Shown: positions 45,498 through 56,128 of the stretch, piece after piece
Layout of the letters: every line of letters begins with the position of its first letter
How positions within the stretch are numbered: position 1 is the stretch's first letter
Assembly (NCBI GenBank): GCA_035610835.1
Contig: CM069452.1
Span: forward strand, 64,814,368-64,878,367
Length of the DNA: 64,000 bases
Reading direction: 5' to 3'
Source: Ophiura sarsii
Lineage: Eukaryota; Echinodermata; Ophiuroidea; Amphilepidida; Ophiuridae
Translations under genes and position numbers: made by a program
The notes under the pieces: model-generated
What the model saw: the letters and a program-made list of their open reading frames with translations, nothing else
Databases searched by the model: none
Told to the model about the DNA's origin: nothing

Positions 45498-46621
45498 TAT
45501 TATTTTCTCTTTACAGTTACCGGCATTAGTCTTTGGGGATCAGTGTTAGTGACCGATATTCTTTTCTCTTTACAGTTACCGGCATTAGTCTTTGGGGATC
45601 AGTGTTAGTGACCGATATTCTTTTCTCTTTACAGTTACCGGCATTAGTCTTTGGGGATCAGTGTTAGTGACAGGATTATCTTCTTTTCTCTTTACAGTTA
45701 CCGGCATTAGTCTTTGGGGATCAGTGTTAGTGACAGGATTATCTTCTTTTCTCTTTACAGTTACCGGCATTAGTCTTTGGGGATCAGTGTTAGTGACTGG
45801 ATTATCTTCTTTTCTCTTTACAGTTACCGGCATTAGTCTTTGGGGATCAGTGTTAGTGACCGATATTCTTTTCTCTTTACAGTTACCGGCATTAGTCTTT
45901 GGGGATCAGTGTTAGTGACCGGATTATCTTCTTTTCTCTTTACAGTTACCGGCATTAGTCTTTGGGGATCAGTGTTAGTGACAGGATTATCTTCTTTTCT
46001 CTTTACAGTTACCGGCATTAGTCTTTGGGGATCAGTGTTAGTGACAGGATTATCTTCTTTTCTCTTTACAGTTACCGGCATTAGTCTTTGGGGATCAGTG
46101 TTAGTGACAGGATTATCTTCTTTTCTCTTTACAGTTACCGGCATTAGTCTTTGGGGATCAGTGTTAGTGACAGGATTATCTTCTTTTCTCTTTACAGTTA
46201 CCGGCATTAGTCTTTGGGGATCAGTGTTAGTGACAGGATTATCTTCTTTTCTCTTTACAGTTACCGGCATTAGTCTTTGGGGATCAGTGTTAGTGACCGG
46301 ATTATCTTCTTTTCTCTTTACAGTTACCGGCATTAGTCTTTGGGGATCAGTGTTAGTGACAGGATTATCTTCTTTTCTCTTTACAGTTACCGGCATTAGT
46401 CTTTGGGGATCAGTGTTAGTGACCGGATTATCTTCTTTTCTCTTTACAGTTACCGGCATTAGTCTTTGGGGATCAGTGTTAGTGACCGGATTATCTTCTT
46501 TTCTCTTTACAGTTACCGGCATTAGTCTTTGGGGATCAGTGTTAGTGACCGGATTATCTTCTTTTCTCTTTACAGTTACCGGCATTAGTCTTTGGGGATC
46601 AGTGTTAGTGACTGGATTATC
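45498..46621 (+). repeat. 18-copy tandem array of a 3' splice site plus partial exon 4
   Basis: Each unit has a pyrimidine tract and AG (TTCTTTTCTCTTTACAG) followed by 46 nt identical to the start of exon 4 (TTACCGGCATTAGTC through GTTAGTGAC). Exon-like starts are at 45517, 45576, 45635, 45698, 45761, 45824, 45883 and 45946, then every 63 bp to 46576. Units 1, 2 and 6 are 59 bp, with GACCGATATTC replacing GACNGGATTATCTTC; the others are 63 bp. One base is polymorphic (GACAGG, GACCGG, GACTGG). Each unit also has TGAC about 27 nt before its AG, a possible branch point. No unit except the last has a donor site. Both strands stay open across the 63-bp units. Confidence 0.97.
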
Positions 46622-46643
46622 ATGTACACTCTATACAACTATT
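46576..46643 (+). CDS. SLC5 symporter, exon 4 (residues 155-177)
   Basis: The last unit of the array runs on into GCTGGATTATCA-like coding sequence and ends at the donor GTAAGT (46644). With the G from exon 3 it reads VTGISLWGSVLVTGLS and then CTLYTTI, in phase 0 to exon 5 (GGMKAVIW). Relatives have V-T-G-x-[DS]-L-W-G-x-x-x-[AV]-T-G-x-x-C-T-x-Y in this place, so this copy gives a protein of normal length. Seventeen upstream decoy acceptors compete for the same donor. Those at 45883-46513 would add whole 21-residue repeats. Which is used cannot be decided from sequence; the proximal one is the parsimonious call. Confidence 0.9.
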
Positions 46644-47389
46644 GTAAGTAATTTACCTTTTTAAATACCTCATGGTTACTTTGTTATACCATGGCAGGTA
46701 ATTACCTGCCATGGTTATACTCTATAGGTGAATACCCCCCTGGCACTGCCGATTATCATCATTACTGGAGAGAAGATGGTGTGCATAGCTCTATCACTCA
46801 TCTAATATGGTAGCCCACATGTATTAGATGTATCTCAGCGTTTAGACCATCAAAATTGATCGGGTTTTCAGAATTTTATAGCTGTTTTACTGAAGAGGTG
46901 AAATTAAAGGTACCTGTACCTCACTGCGAATACGGCGGGATTTTGAGGTCGGCCATGTTTAGTGACATCATTGTGACGTCATGCTTGTGATGTTTGTACT
47001 TGTTTTGGTATGTATGGAAGGAGGGGACCTCTAGCTATACCATGGTACCCAAATAAGCATACTCTGCATTTGCAAACACTTTACGAGCCTCCCTACTGCA
47101 CGATACGTGACCAACTTCAAAACCATATTCTTCGATAATGAAAAATATTCCATAATCGACGTTGAGGGCGATTTTTGATGTACACTGGGTAAAAAGAGTG
47201 CAAGAAGTGTTTGATCATGATGGTGCCAACATCTCCGGGTCAGACTCATCACAAAACTAAAGTATTGGTATATTTATACCTTTCTAAATAATCATTTACA
47301 CTTTTAATTTCTAGGGGGAGGGGGGGGGGGGGGGTAATCACTTATGACACACGGTATATATGAAATGCACATGTAAATCATGTGGTTTT
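46644..47389. other. SLC5 intron 4, first part, with a 28-bp palindrome
   Basis: A perfect palindrome, ACCATGGCAGGTAA joined to TTACCTGCCATGGT, lies at 46688-46715, 45 bp after the exon 4 donor. It contains GCAGGTAA on both strands, a donor-like word. A G-run occurs at about 47317-47334. No gene is seen. Confidence 0.6.
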
Positions 47390-47945
47390 TAAGGTACATT
47401 TTCTAAAGAACGATTTATCCATGGCTCGAAAAATGTGGGTTTCTTGATTTTTGAAATCAGCGCTTAAAAACACCTCTTTAAAGCTCATTTATTTTCATTC
47501 TTCCTACCAGAAGTGAACATCTGTACACCATCCGGTTACCTCAAGTAGTGTTTTACAAGCAATATATTGGTGAAAATGTGTGACAATTGTTGAAAAGGGA
47601 GTGAATTTGACATGTATGTTCATCAAACCGCCATTTAAAAAGTTTCTATGGAAACCACTCAAATTTGAAATGCAAATTTCTCGTCAAAAATATGTATAAT
47701 TGCAGATGATACTAAAAGCAATAACATGGTGAATAGTTGACAAAAACCTCCAAATAAGTGTGATTTTAGAGGTATTTTGTATTGCTATTTTTGGTTTCCA
47801 TGGTTATCAGCAATAAGTAAAGTACAATTGGCACTGTACAGCGAATTCATCTAGATGTATGCACCATGTTAACGAGAACATATTGGTGAAATTGGAATCG
47901 CGGCCATTTTGAAATCCAAGATGGTTTACGTTTCAATACATTATA
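47390..47945. repeat. Diverged relative of the 30421-31094 region
   Basis: This shares AATGTGGGTTTCTTGATTTT, TACCAGAAGTGAACATCTG, GTGATTTTAGAGGTATTT, GCACCATGTTAA and GAAATCCAAGATGG with the DNA at the left end of the large foldback. It probably belongs to the same element family. Confidence 0.55.
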
Positions 47946-48109
47946 ATAATTGTCAACATAGTAAATAATCTATCAGTCAATAGCAAAGTTTAGTTTGGTA
48001 ATCCATTTAATTCTGGCACAAATCAATACTGGCTAAAAAAATCCGCAAAACAGTTCTCGAACCCACTGTGGATGGTTCATTGAGTTAAACATCGAGCACG
48101 TTCATGTTA

Positions 48110-49375
48110 CTCGACTTAGACGTTCCATTCATATTACAATGGATACAATAGACTGCAATCTTCCTTTGTAAAAGTACCCTAAATACGTAATCGTGTAAAT
48201 GTGAAAAAAGCACCACCTAAACAAGTATGGCACAGTATTTTACATACCCTAAGCAAGTAATATCAGTATTTCCAATACCCTAAACAAGTACTCAAAATAT
48301 TTTGATACCCTAAACAAGTACTCAAAATATTTTGATACCCTATTAGCAAGTAATTTGTATAATTTAAACCTCTTACCACGTATGACACATTTCTAACCCT
48401 TTTTTCCTTCCCTAATAAGCTTTTAAGTATTATGAAACAAATGCTGAGCTGATTTATCAGATCACTTGCGAAGGATACAATTTGAGAAATATATCTCTAG
48501 AACATGCATCATTGCTATTTATTATTCTCATGGAGCAAATAAGGACCCTAAATACGAAAGCCAATAATTTAAAAAGTATACCCTTTTTCTTAATTTTGCT
48601 TGTTTTGATACCCTATTCACGTTACCTACGTAACGTACCCCAGCTTGAAAAACGACCCTAATTACGTGATTTCTTGGACACGCATGATACCCCTCTTGTA
48701 ATGACCACTGAGCACCCCGAGAATGAGATGACGATGACGTCATGTTTCAACACAGGCAGGACCGAATTCAACTTTAAATTAAATTTTGCATTCTGCGGGA
48801 ATTCTTTTCAAATATCGGGAGGTGGTTTTATCACTAATCTAATTTTGAAGTTGATACTGAGTTAGTTTTTGACTTTCAATAACATTCCCGGGCAACAAGC
48901 ACTTGCTCCAACTTTCTGACTTCGATTATATTAACTAAATTAAACTAGGCATGTTTATTTATTATAAATCTCTGCACGCTAGAGTTTCGACATTGAGCTC
49001 GCCGGATAACTCATAGACCTAACTCGATTTTGACATCAAGTCAAGGGCGTCCCCAGAGGACCCCCCCCCCCCCCCCCCCATTCATCATATCTGTCGGCAA
49101 AATCATGGTGCTGTGGGCAAATCAAAGGATTTGATATGAATGCCATCATCCAAGTACTTCAATGATAATTTGTAATAGAGCGCGGTACGCTTTGTCAATA
49201 ATAGTATCCTCCTCTCCTGATTACACGGTCATGACGTAATTATCTATCAACTATGTCAATATCCACCATCATGTCGCGTCAAGTGGCCGAGATTATAACG
49301 ATTTGAAAGACACCAAACAAATGACAATTGCAGTCTATTGTATCCATTGTAATATGAATGGGACGTCTAACCACG
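48110..49375. repeat. Inverted flanks and ACCCTAAACAAGTA repeats in intron 4
   Basis: GACGTTCCATTCATATTACA and AATGGATACAATAGACTGCA (about 48118-48160) are mirrored at about 49330-49371. Between them are diverged repeats of TACCCTAAACAAGTACTC (33-bp period near 48285-48345) and a C-run at about 49061-49079. Confidence 0.6.
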
Positions 49376-49417
49376 TTTGAACGTCTTGTACTGTTACTGT
49401 GTGAATTCCCATTGTAC

Positions 49418-49608
49418 AAACCAGTAAATGACATGGTTTACACAAAGTACGCTAGTTTTCTTATTTTTCATCGGATTGATCTCATATTTTCAGGATATCA
49501 TAATAATTAATTGAGTTTTACATTTAGACTAAATTGGTTATGGTCCAATGATTATAATAAGAATTACACCGTCATGAAACAGAGTCCTATTTTTTTGATA
49601 CACCCTGT
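49418..49608 (-). repeat. Dispersed repeat, copy 2
   Basis: Reverse complement of 2868-3072. It ends TTTTTTGATACACCCTGTAC. Confidence 0.65.
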
Positions 49609-49730
49609 ACAAAGGAAAAAGACATCGGAAATGTTCAATAATATCATTTACTTTCAGAATTTAGAAATAAGGGTTCGACATCTATCAATTTAAATGCCAT
49701 TTCTTATATTAATTTGGTCATATTTTCCAG

Positions 49731-49882
49731 GGTGGAATGAAAGCAGTTATATGGACGGACGTTTTCCAGATGATTACGATATTCGCTGGCATGTTGTGCG
49801 CCCTCATCGAGGGGATTAGGAGAATTGGTAGTTTTGAAAAGATATGGCAGACGGGACTGGAAAATAACCGCATCGTTTTTGA
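49731..49882 (+). CDS. SLC5 symporter, exon 5 (residues 178-228)
   Basis: After TATTTTCCAG the exon reads GGMKAVIWTDVFQMITIFAG, then MLCALIEGIRRIGSFEKIW and QTGLENNRIVF. It ends with two bases of a split codon before GTATGT. G-G-[LM]-K-A-V-[IV]-W-T-D-[VA]-x-Q is one of the strongest signatures of the SSS/SLC5 superfamily, at the intracellular loop into the next helix. The following extracellular stretch (IRRIGSFEKIWQTGLENNR) has the usual length. Phase 0 in, phase 2 out. Confidence 0.95.
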
Positions 49883-50740
49883 GTATGTTTTAAGATAATA
49901 TAAGAAAATATAAATCATGTTTGTTTTTAGATCACACATGTAGATAATTAGGTTACACAACACAATGATAGATGACACATAATCTACAAATTATTCTCTA
50001 TGAAAGACTCATCTCTATAATTTCAGTATAATAAGAATGAGCTGGCAGCCAATTTGTGTGGAAACATCTTAATTTTCCACGATAATGATCAACAATGTGT
50101 TTTAACTAATCAATCAGTCTTTTCCTACACATATGGGAATCATTTCAGATGACATTTTTGTTTATTCGAAAGTTGTTGGAAAATTATTTGAAAAGAACCT
50201 CATATAAGCTTAATATGAGCCATATAATGTTCTAAGCCTATAGAGCATTCAATGCCGCGTGTCTTTTAGTCCATAACGGAATAAAGCACATAGGCTTACA
50301 CAACTTTCAGCAAGACACTCAGTTGTTAGTTGTTTATAAGATATGTTTTCCTAGTTTGGAAACTAATATTTTTAAACGTCGGATATGGAGCCAGCTCTTA
50401 TTGAGTTTTCAATCGGAAGTTTTTTACCGTCTGACATAGAATCATTAATATGATATATTTTAGGAGATAGACAAAATAGGACGGTATTTCAAGTTTAGAA
50501 ATTCAATGTTGTTTCTTTTATAATCTTATAAGCTTTGACATGACAGAGAGATTGTCGAGCATGAGCTTTTCATTTAGTTGGATTTTCTTTCTAAATCAAC
50601 TACGGCTTAGTTAGCTTACACTAAGAATACAATGCCGGAAACATCTTTTCATGAGCTATTTATGAAGTGAGACTGGATGCAGACACCTACACGCCCAGCA
50701 CCGCCACCAGAAGACAATACCTTACAGACTTGCCAACTAA
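49883..50740. other. SLC5 intron 5, first part
   Basis: AT-rich non-coding DNA. Nothing is recognised. Confidence 0.45.
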
Positions 50741-51058
50741 GGGAGCGGGCATTATTTACGCCAGGGGGGGGAATGGAGGAGTTAAGGGGGGAACGCGAAA
50801 AAAAATCTATACAGACAGGGGGGAACGCGAATATTTAAAAATCAACTGAGGGGGGAACGCGAATTTTTTTTTTTACACGTGTGGGGAAAAAAATAATAAT
50901 TTGTTTTAATAGGGAGGGGGGAACATCAATTTTTTTACCTGATGGATGGGGGGAACCTGAAATTTTTTTGGAAGACAAAAGGGGGAACATGAAAAAATGT
51001 GGGGAAAATAGATGGAAATCCTCCATTCCCCCCCCTGGCGTAAATAGTGACCGCTCCC
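50741..51058. mobile_element. PIF/Harbinger-like MITE, 318 bp
   Basis: The ends are GGGAGCGGGCATTATTTACG and TAAATAGTGACCGCTCCC, flanked by TAA at 50738-50740 and 51059-51061. The terminal pattern GGGA-C/G-CG...ATTATTTA is shared with 34967-36214. The interior repeats GGGGGGAACGCGAA at least three times, degrading to GGGGGAACATGAA. Frames read from it are composition artefacts. Confidence 0.82.
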
Positions 51059-51608
51059 TAATATGTTCTTAACGTATTTCGTACTCCTGAATACGACGCG
51101 AAAGAGACTATAGTTTATAGCGTGTTCGTGTCTGGCTCCGGGGTCTGGCTTGTGACTCGATAACTAAGGCATTTCGACCCATAGGCTTGACTTATCCGCG
51201 GAAATCGGGACTAGAAGACAAACGATAGAATCACGAGTAGTTCATGATCCTTTTTATGCTGTTATGAGCTCAATCCTTATCGATCACGTGGTATTTGTAA
51301 ACGGGGGAATACCCTGTGTACCCGATGTTTCAAAGTCTGTATTGTCAGTCTTTCGATAACACGTCTCGAGCGCCACTAAGATGCCTTGCCTCTCTACACA
51401 CGTGCGTTCACCCCTACGCATCGTCACAGGTGGGGAATTTTTCCCTCATTGCTACCCAATTTCCAACGGTCTGGGGCTGTGACGTAGATGAAAGGAAATC
51501 ATTGATCGCCGACAATTCGGCGCAATACCAACTGACATTGCATCCATGATTTATCTTGTTTATGATCAACCTATCACACATTATGTGCATTTGTTTGCAT
51601 AGTTTCAG
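51059..51608. other. SLC5 intron 5, remainder
   Basis: No gene was recognised. A frame at 51316-51549 (77 codons) has no known pattern. The intron ends TTTGCATAGTTTCAG. Confidence 0.5.
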
Positions 51609-51743
51609 CCCAGATCCAACTATACGTCATACATTTTGGTCGGTTTTCGTTGGAGGGATATTTTTCTGGAGCGCCATTTATGCGGCCAATCAGACTATGG
51701 TACAGCGATACCTCACGTTGAAAACGGCAAGAAGGGCAAAGCT
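51609..51743 (+). CDS. SLC5 symporter, exon 6 (residues 228-273)
   Basis: The exon starts by completing an Asp codon (GA from exon 5 plus C). It reads PDPTIRHTFWSVFVGGIFFW, then SAIYAANQTMVQRYLTLKT and ARRAK, ending with two bases of a Leu codon before GTAAGT. The [FD]-x-P-[ND]-P-x-x-R-H-T-F-W...G-G...NQ-x-x-VQRY pattern is diagnostic of the SMCT/SMVT/NIS branch. NQ-x-x-VQR marks the long intracellular loop after the sixth helix. Phase 2 at both ends fits its neighbours. Confidence 0.95.
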
Positions 51744-52158
51744 GTAAGTGTATAACCTACTCTATACACCTAGCACAACAAGTCCCTGACTAGGTGCTTT
51801 GATGTTGGCTAATTCAAAATAGATAATCGGCAAAAAGTGATATAAATTAAATGAACAAATTTCTTCTCCGCAGTTTGATACCTCATTCAAAAAAATCGAA
51901 TGGATACTTTTAAAGTTATGGCGATTTCAATGACCGCGCATAACAACAGTAAAGTTGCACTAGAAATGGTTTTCTATGGGATATCATTGATTTGTGTGTG
52001 ATTACTGTCATAACTGTGTGCTATCTGAACTAGCCACCTAGGAATGTGGATGAATGGGTCTGGAGTGATTGCGGTATAAAGGGTGTGATTAGCTGTGAAG
52101 ATTAAAAGTATTTTGCTAATTAGCTGTGAGTCTTCACACACATTTTCACTGCGTAAAT
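51744..52158. other. SLC5 intron 6, with left flank of an inverted repeat
   Basis: ACACCTAGCACAACAAGTCC (51766) and CTATGGGATATCATTGATTT (51974) are mirrored just right of foldback copy B (52775-52835). Copy B therefore sits inside an older palindromic context. Confidence 0.5.
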
Positions 52159-52772
52159 AAAGGGTTCAACAAAAGAAAGTATACCACTTTGTTTATGTCA
52201 TTTTGAGTAACTTTTAATTTGTTTTTGACCAAACAGGCTAGATAAGCATTTAGATGAATCTTTTAGGCATAATTTGATACCAAATTTGCCCCCTAACAAC
52301 AAAGATAAACCATGATTAGCACCATTTAAAGGAAAATATCTCATTTTCAAAAGTCGCATTTCCAATACACAGCACGAGAAGATATGGTTAATCTGTCCAT
52401 GTTCTCCCCATCCATTAACATTCCTTAACATTCAAATCCTTCACCCATGCATCAGTTTACATTTGAATTAGCCCGCGCATTGAGGGATATGCGCGGTGAT
52501 CAGTACGGGATAAATACGGCATATGTGTGTGTTAACAATTGGCCCTTTCTTCTCGTGCTGTGTATTGGAAATGCGACTTTTGAAAATGGGATATTTTCCT
52601 TTAAATGGTGCTAATCATGGTTTATCTTTGTTGTTAGGGGGCAAATTTGGTATCAAATTATGCCTAAAAGATTCATCTAAATGCCTATCTAGCCTGTTTG
52701 GACAAAAACAAATTAAAAGTTACTCAAAATGACATAAACAAAGTGGTATACTTTCTTTTGTTGAACCCTTTA
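52159..52772. mobile_element. Foldback element, copy B
   Basis: The termini AAAGGGTTCAACAAAAGAAA and TTTCTTTTGTTGAACCCTTT are as in copy A. The two copies are nearly identical in sequence through the centre (GCGCATTGAGGGATATGCGC). Mirrored peptide frames are by-products of the arms. Confidence 0.9.
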
Positions 52773-53454
52773 CATAAAAATCAATGATATCCCATAGTAA
52801 ACCTGGTCAGGGACTTTGTGTGCTAGGTGTAGTTTATTAAACAGCAACAATAGGCTTGTGCGTGATAGTCAGTCACACCTTAATCCAAACCAAATCAGTA
52901 GGTTTGCACCATATTACGTCAATATTTCACCCATTATGTCCACTTTCCATTCCAATTCAACGTGAAGTATACGATGAACGTAACAATGCATTGTTAAAAT
53001 ATGATAGACAGGGTGAATCAAAAGAATTGTGCATGGAATAAAACGACCATTTAACCTTGATGTGTGCATTGAACCATACATGTCATTGTTGCTGTTTGTA
53101 TAAAGCGACAATTTTGCTGAAGACATGTGTGCCCTGTCCAACATGTTGCGAACAGCTCGCCTAACCATTGTTGCGGCGTTGCTTCGGCTCTTACACACGC
53201 CTCCATATATTGAAGGTTGACTGGTGATGCTGTTATTTTTGACAATTGGTGTGATGATAATGACCATTTTAGCATGGTTTTTAGCAAAACGAATTTGACT
53301 GCGAGTAAATCCCATTGGAATGACAAAAAATGCTGTCAGCTTACAAATCTTGTCACAATTTGCCTTTTTCAGCCAATTACTTTTATTTATTAGGAAGATA
53401 AACTCGAATAATTACGATTAATAAAAAAATACTCTTAAGAAACCACACTATTTC
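52773..53454. other. SLC5 intron 6, unassigned
   Basis: Overlapping minus-strand frames (52914-53315, 53051-53326) lack splice or domain support. TTCACCCTGTCTATC near 53005 on the minus strand resembles a MITE end. I see no gene. Confidence 0.35.
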
Positions 53455-53631
53455 GTTACACCGCAAGGCCCTCCCTGTTACGCAATTTAGTATCACATTT
53501 CTTCATTAACCCCCTATCCCAAACCACACTAACCTTAACCATCTCCCGCAGCCCAACGTATTTCTTTAATACTTGCCCGCTCGTGTGTGTAGGGTGGCGT
53601 GGGAGGGTGTAGGGGTGCGTATGTCTGCTGT

Positions 53632-53672
<41 letters not shown>
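53455..53672 (-). repeat. Dispersed repeat with poly-G core, copy 2 (inverted)
   Basis: CTGTTACGCAATTTAGTATC and CCATCTCCCGCAGCCCAACG are the complement of copy 1 (26141-26360). The G-run lies at about 53632-53672, second longest in the window. Confidence 0.75.
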
Positions 53673-55749
53673 CTGCCATAAAGATTACACATAAAATGGT
53701 CAAAACAGTGTCTTCTTTTTAAAGTCGTATATTATATTTAAACTATATCTCATGGGCATCTCAATTTGCACAGGTATTACAAATTACAATCAACAACACA
53801 CATAGCTGATAATATATAATTTGTCACCAAAAATCAAATTAATTAATTGCTTAATTAATTGCTAATTAGTTCAGTTTTGAAGGTGCTTTTAACAGATTTC
53901 TGTGTGTTAAAACGTATTTAAATAATATTCCACATCGGTTATCAGATTAAATGTTGTTTCTGAAATAACTATAATTGAATGCAACAATTATATTGTATTC
54001 TTTATAATTATCACTATTGATTAATTAGTTAATTAATTAAATCAAGACTAATTGATGTATTGCCAAAGTTGCGATGGTTACCATGTAATTTTGTATACAT
54101 GTATGATTAGAAACTTACTTGATGCAAGATGCAGTTATAATTCCTGATAGTTCGCATTTGGACTTTTAGATTGCGGCAATACGACTCTCGTTGTATTGCT
54201 GGTATCAACAGAGTTTTGTTTTTCGAAATGTGTGCAAATAAAAAAATCATAAATCATACAATTGAACATTTAGTTATATTTTATTGACACCCTGAAATAA
54301 TAAAATAAGATGGTATCCAGCTTGATGTTATGATCTGAAATGTATAGATCTGAAATAGTCTACTCCAGCACAGCAATCATGCGGTTATCAACTCCAAAAT
54401 TATTTATAGACTTCTCTTGGAATTGTCCCACTCTACATTTTGATCACCCTGTATATTAAATTGTTGTCAACTAAATTCTGCTATAATTGTCTTTCTTCAT
54501 CTAGGTATCTAACCCAATGGTTCAAAACATATTTACTCGCAAAACTCTAAATATAAATTATTTTGTCGCTATAAAGCATTGTTTTCCATTATTTTATACA
54601 CATGATTTTGACCACCCTGTATATTTTAATGGAGGACGATTGGTCGATTTACTTTTTTTATTACTGAAAGCCCTATATCCTGCCTTCTTACTACTATACT
54701 TGTTTTAAATGAAAAAATAAAAGTTATGTGAATTTGAATCAAAATTGGTGAATTTTCTCTCAATTTACATAAGTGTAACTTTATTTTACACACTTTTGAC
54801 ATATGACCATAACCCGTCTCAAATCATCATATACAGACTGTTACCAAAAAAGTTATACAATCGCAATTTTATTTTTAATCCAATGTTAAAATCATGCAAT
54901 GTCAAAATCTTTTACAATCCGTTTTGGCTACCAGTATCATTTTATTTGGTCTTTTTAACTACTTGCGTTTAAAATTCATGACTAATCTACTAAGTCGTCT
55001 AGAAATCGGATTGGGCCACTTTCACAATATCATACAATCTGGCTTGTATAAATTAAATGGTTAGGGTATCATGCAAAAAGAAACATTAAAGAGAACAATA
55101 TAATTCTTTTTCAAATAGTTTTATTTCATTTGAATAAATAAATTCATAAAATAAATAAATAATATTTGTAAAGACCTAACCTTCGTTGTAATACTTGTAA
55201 CCACTTGAAATGAACCACTGTTAACAAGAGCGCTCTACTGCTGTGTTCCTGGTTCGATTCCATTCATACTCATCCCAGTGGTTTTACCATTGATTAAACC
55301 AAAGTGGCCCGGGTGATTTCATGACTACTTTAGACAATTGATCATATCTCTGCTTACCGACCATCGATTGTCATGAAGCAAATCAGAAATTCAACGGGAG
55401 ATATTTTTAATATTTTTTTCAAAAATGTATAATTTCTTTTTGTTACAGCCTGTATATTAGCGGTGCAACATTCACGGCTTTTAGATGAAAAATGAGATAG
55501 CCTTTTAACATCTAAGGATACATACAAACAAACATGTACATACAACATTGCGTGAATTATAGTAAGATAAAAACCGTACCGATAATTGATATGATGAGCA
55601 AAAAACGGGAATATCCAGGCATTTTCAGAATGGTGCTACGCGGGGCCTTGTTTATCTTTATGCGTACTGCAACCGGCACGTAAGACATAACGCATCGTAG
55701 TGCGCCATGCAAGATAAACGCGATTACATGGGTACACTAGTGCGCACAC
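53673..55749. other. SLC5 intron 6, AT-rich middle
   Basis: Long AT-rich DNA. CACCCTGTATATT occurs twice (54445, 54611) and may mark remnants of one MITE. About 55215-55265 has GAGCGCTCTAC and GGTTCGATTCC, a possible tRNA-derived piece with a B-box-like motif. No coding exon was found. Confidence 0.4.
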
Positions 55750-56045
55750 GCACCGCCCCCCCCCCCCCCCCCCCCCCCCCCACCCCACACCACCCCACGC
55801 ACCCTACACACGCGGGTGGGCAAATAATGGAGAAATACGCTGTGCTACGGGAAATGGTTAAGATTTGGCCTTTGGGGTTGATTTAAGCCACGGGGTGCGG
55901 AGAGGGGGTTGTGCTGGGTGGTTGTAATGAAGTAGGGCCATGAGGTAATGAAATAATGTGGTTGCTGATGCTATGGTGAATCTAAATCGCTCCCGCCAGA
56001 GATCTGGTTATGTTACAATAATTAAATGATACTAAATTGCGTAAT
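55750..56045 (+). repeat. Dispersed repeat with poly-C core, copy 3
   Basis: A C-run at about 55756-55780 is followed by CACCCTACACACGCGGGTGG, CTACGGGAAATGGTTAAG and TGATACTAAATTGCGTAA, as in copies 1 and 2. Confidence 0.7.
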
Positions 56046-56128
56046 TGTCCTTTTTATTCTGGTTACTGGTTTTAAATTAGCTAGCATTAAATCACCTAGT
56101 TTGTAAGGTGTACACTTTTGACGGAATA

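Noticed and set aside
45833..46585. 250-codon antisense open frame across the acceptor array
   Set aside because: It arises because the 63-bp unit is a multiple of three without stops on either strand. There is no start context, domain or non-repeat portion.
45498..46643. Array considered as a CRISPR-like or ordinary satellite repeat
   Set aside because: There are no unique spacers, and the genome is eukaryotic. The unit matches exon 4 and its splice acceptor and joins in frame to exons 3 and 5, so it is an exon-derived tandem array.
50667..51072. Small Gly/Lys-rich frames on both strands
   Set aside because: They coincide with the GGGGGGAACGCGAA repeats of a PIF/Harbinger-like MITE.
52914..53326. 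Overlapping minus-strand frames of 133 and 91 codons, considered as a transposase fragment
   Set aside because: No DDE or helix-turn-helix motif could be recognised and both frames are open over the same stretch. Left unassigned.
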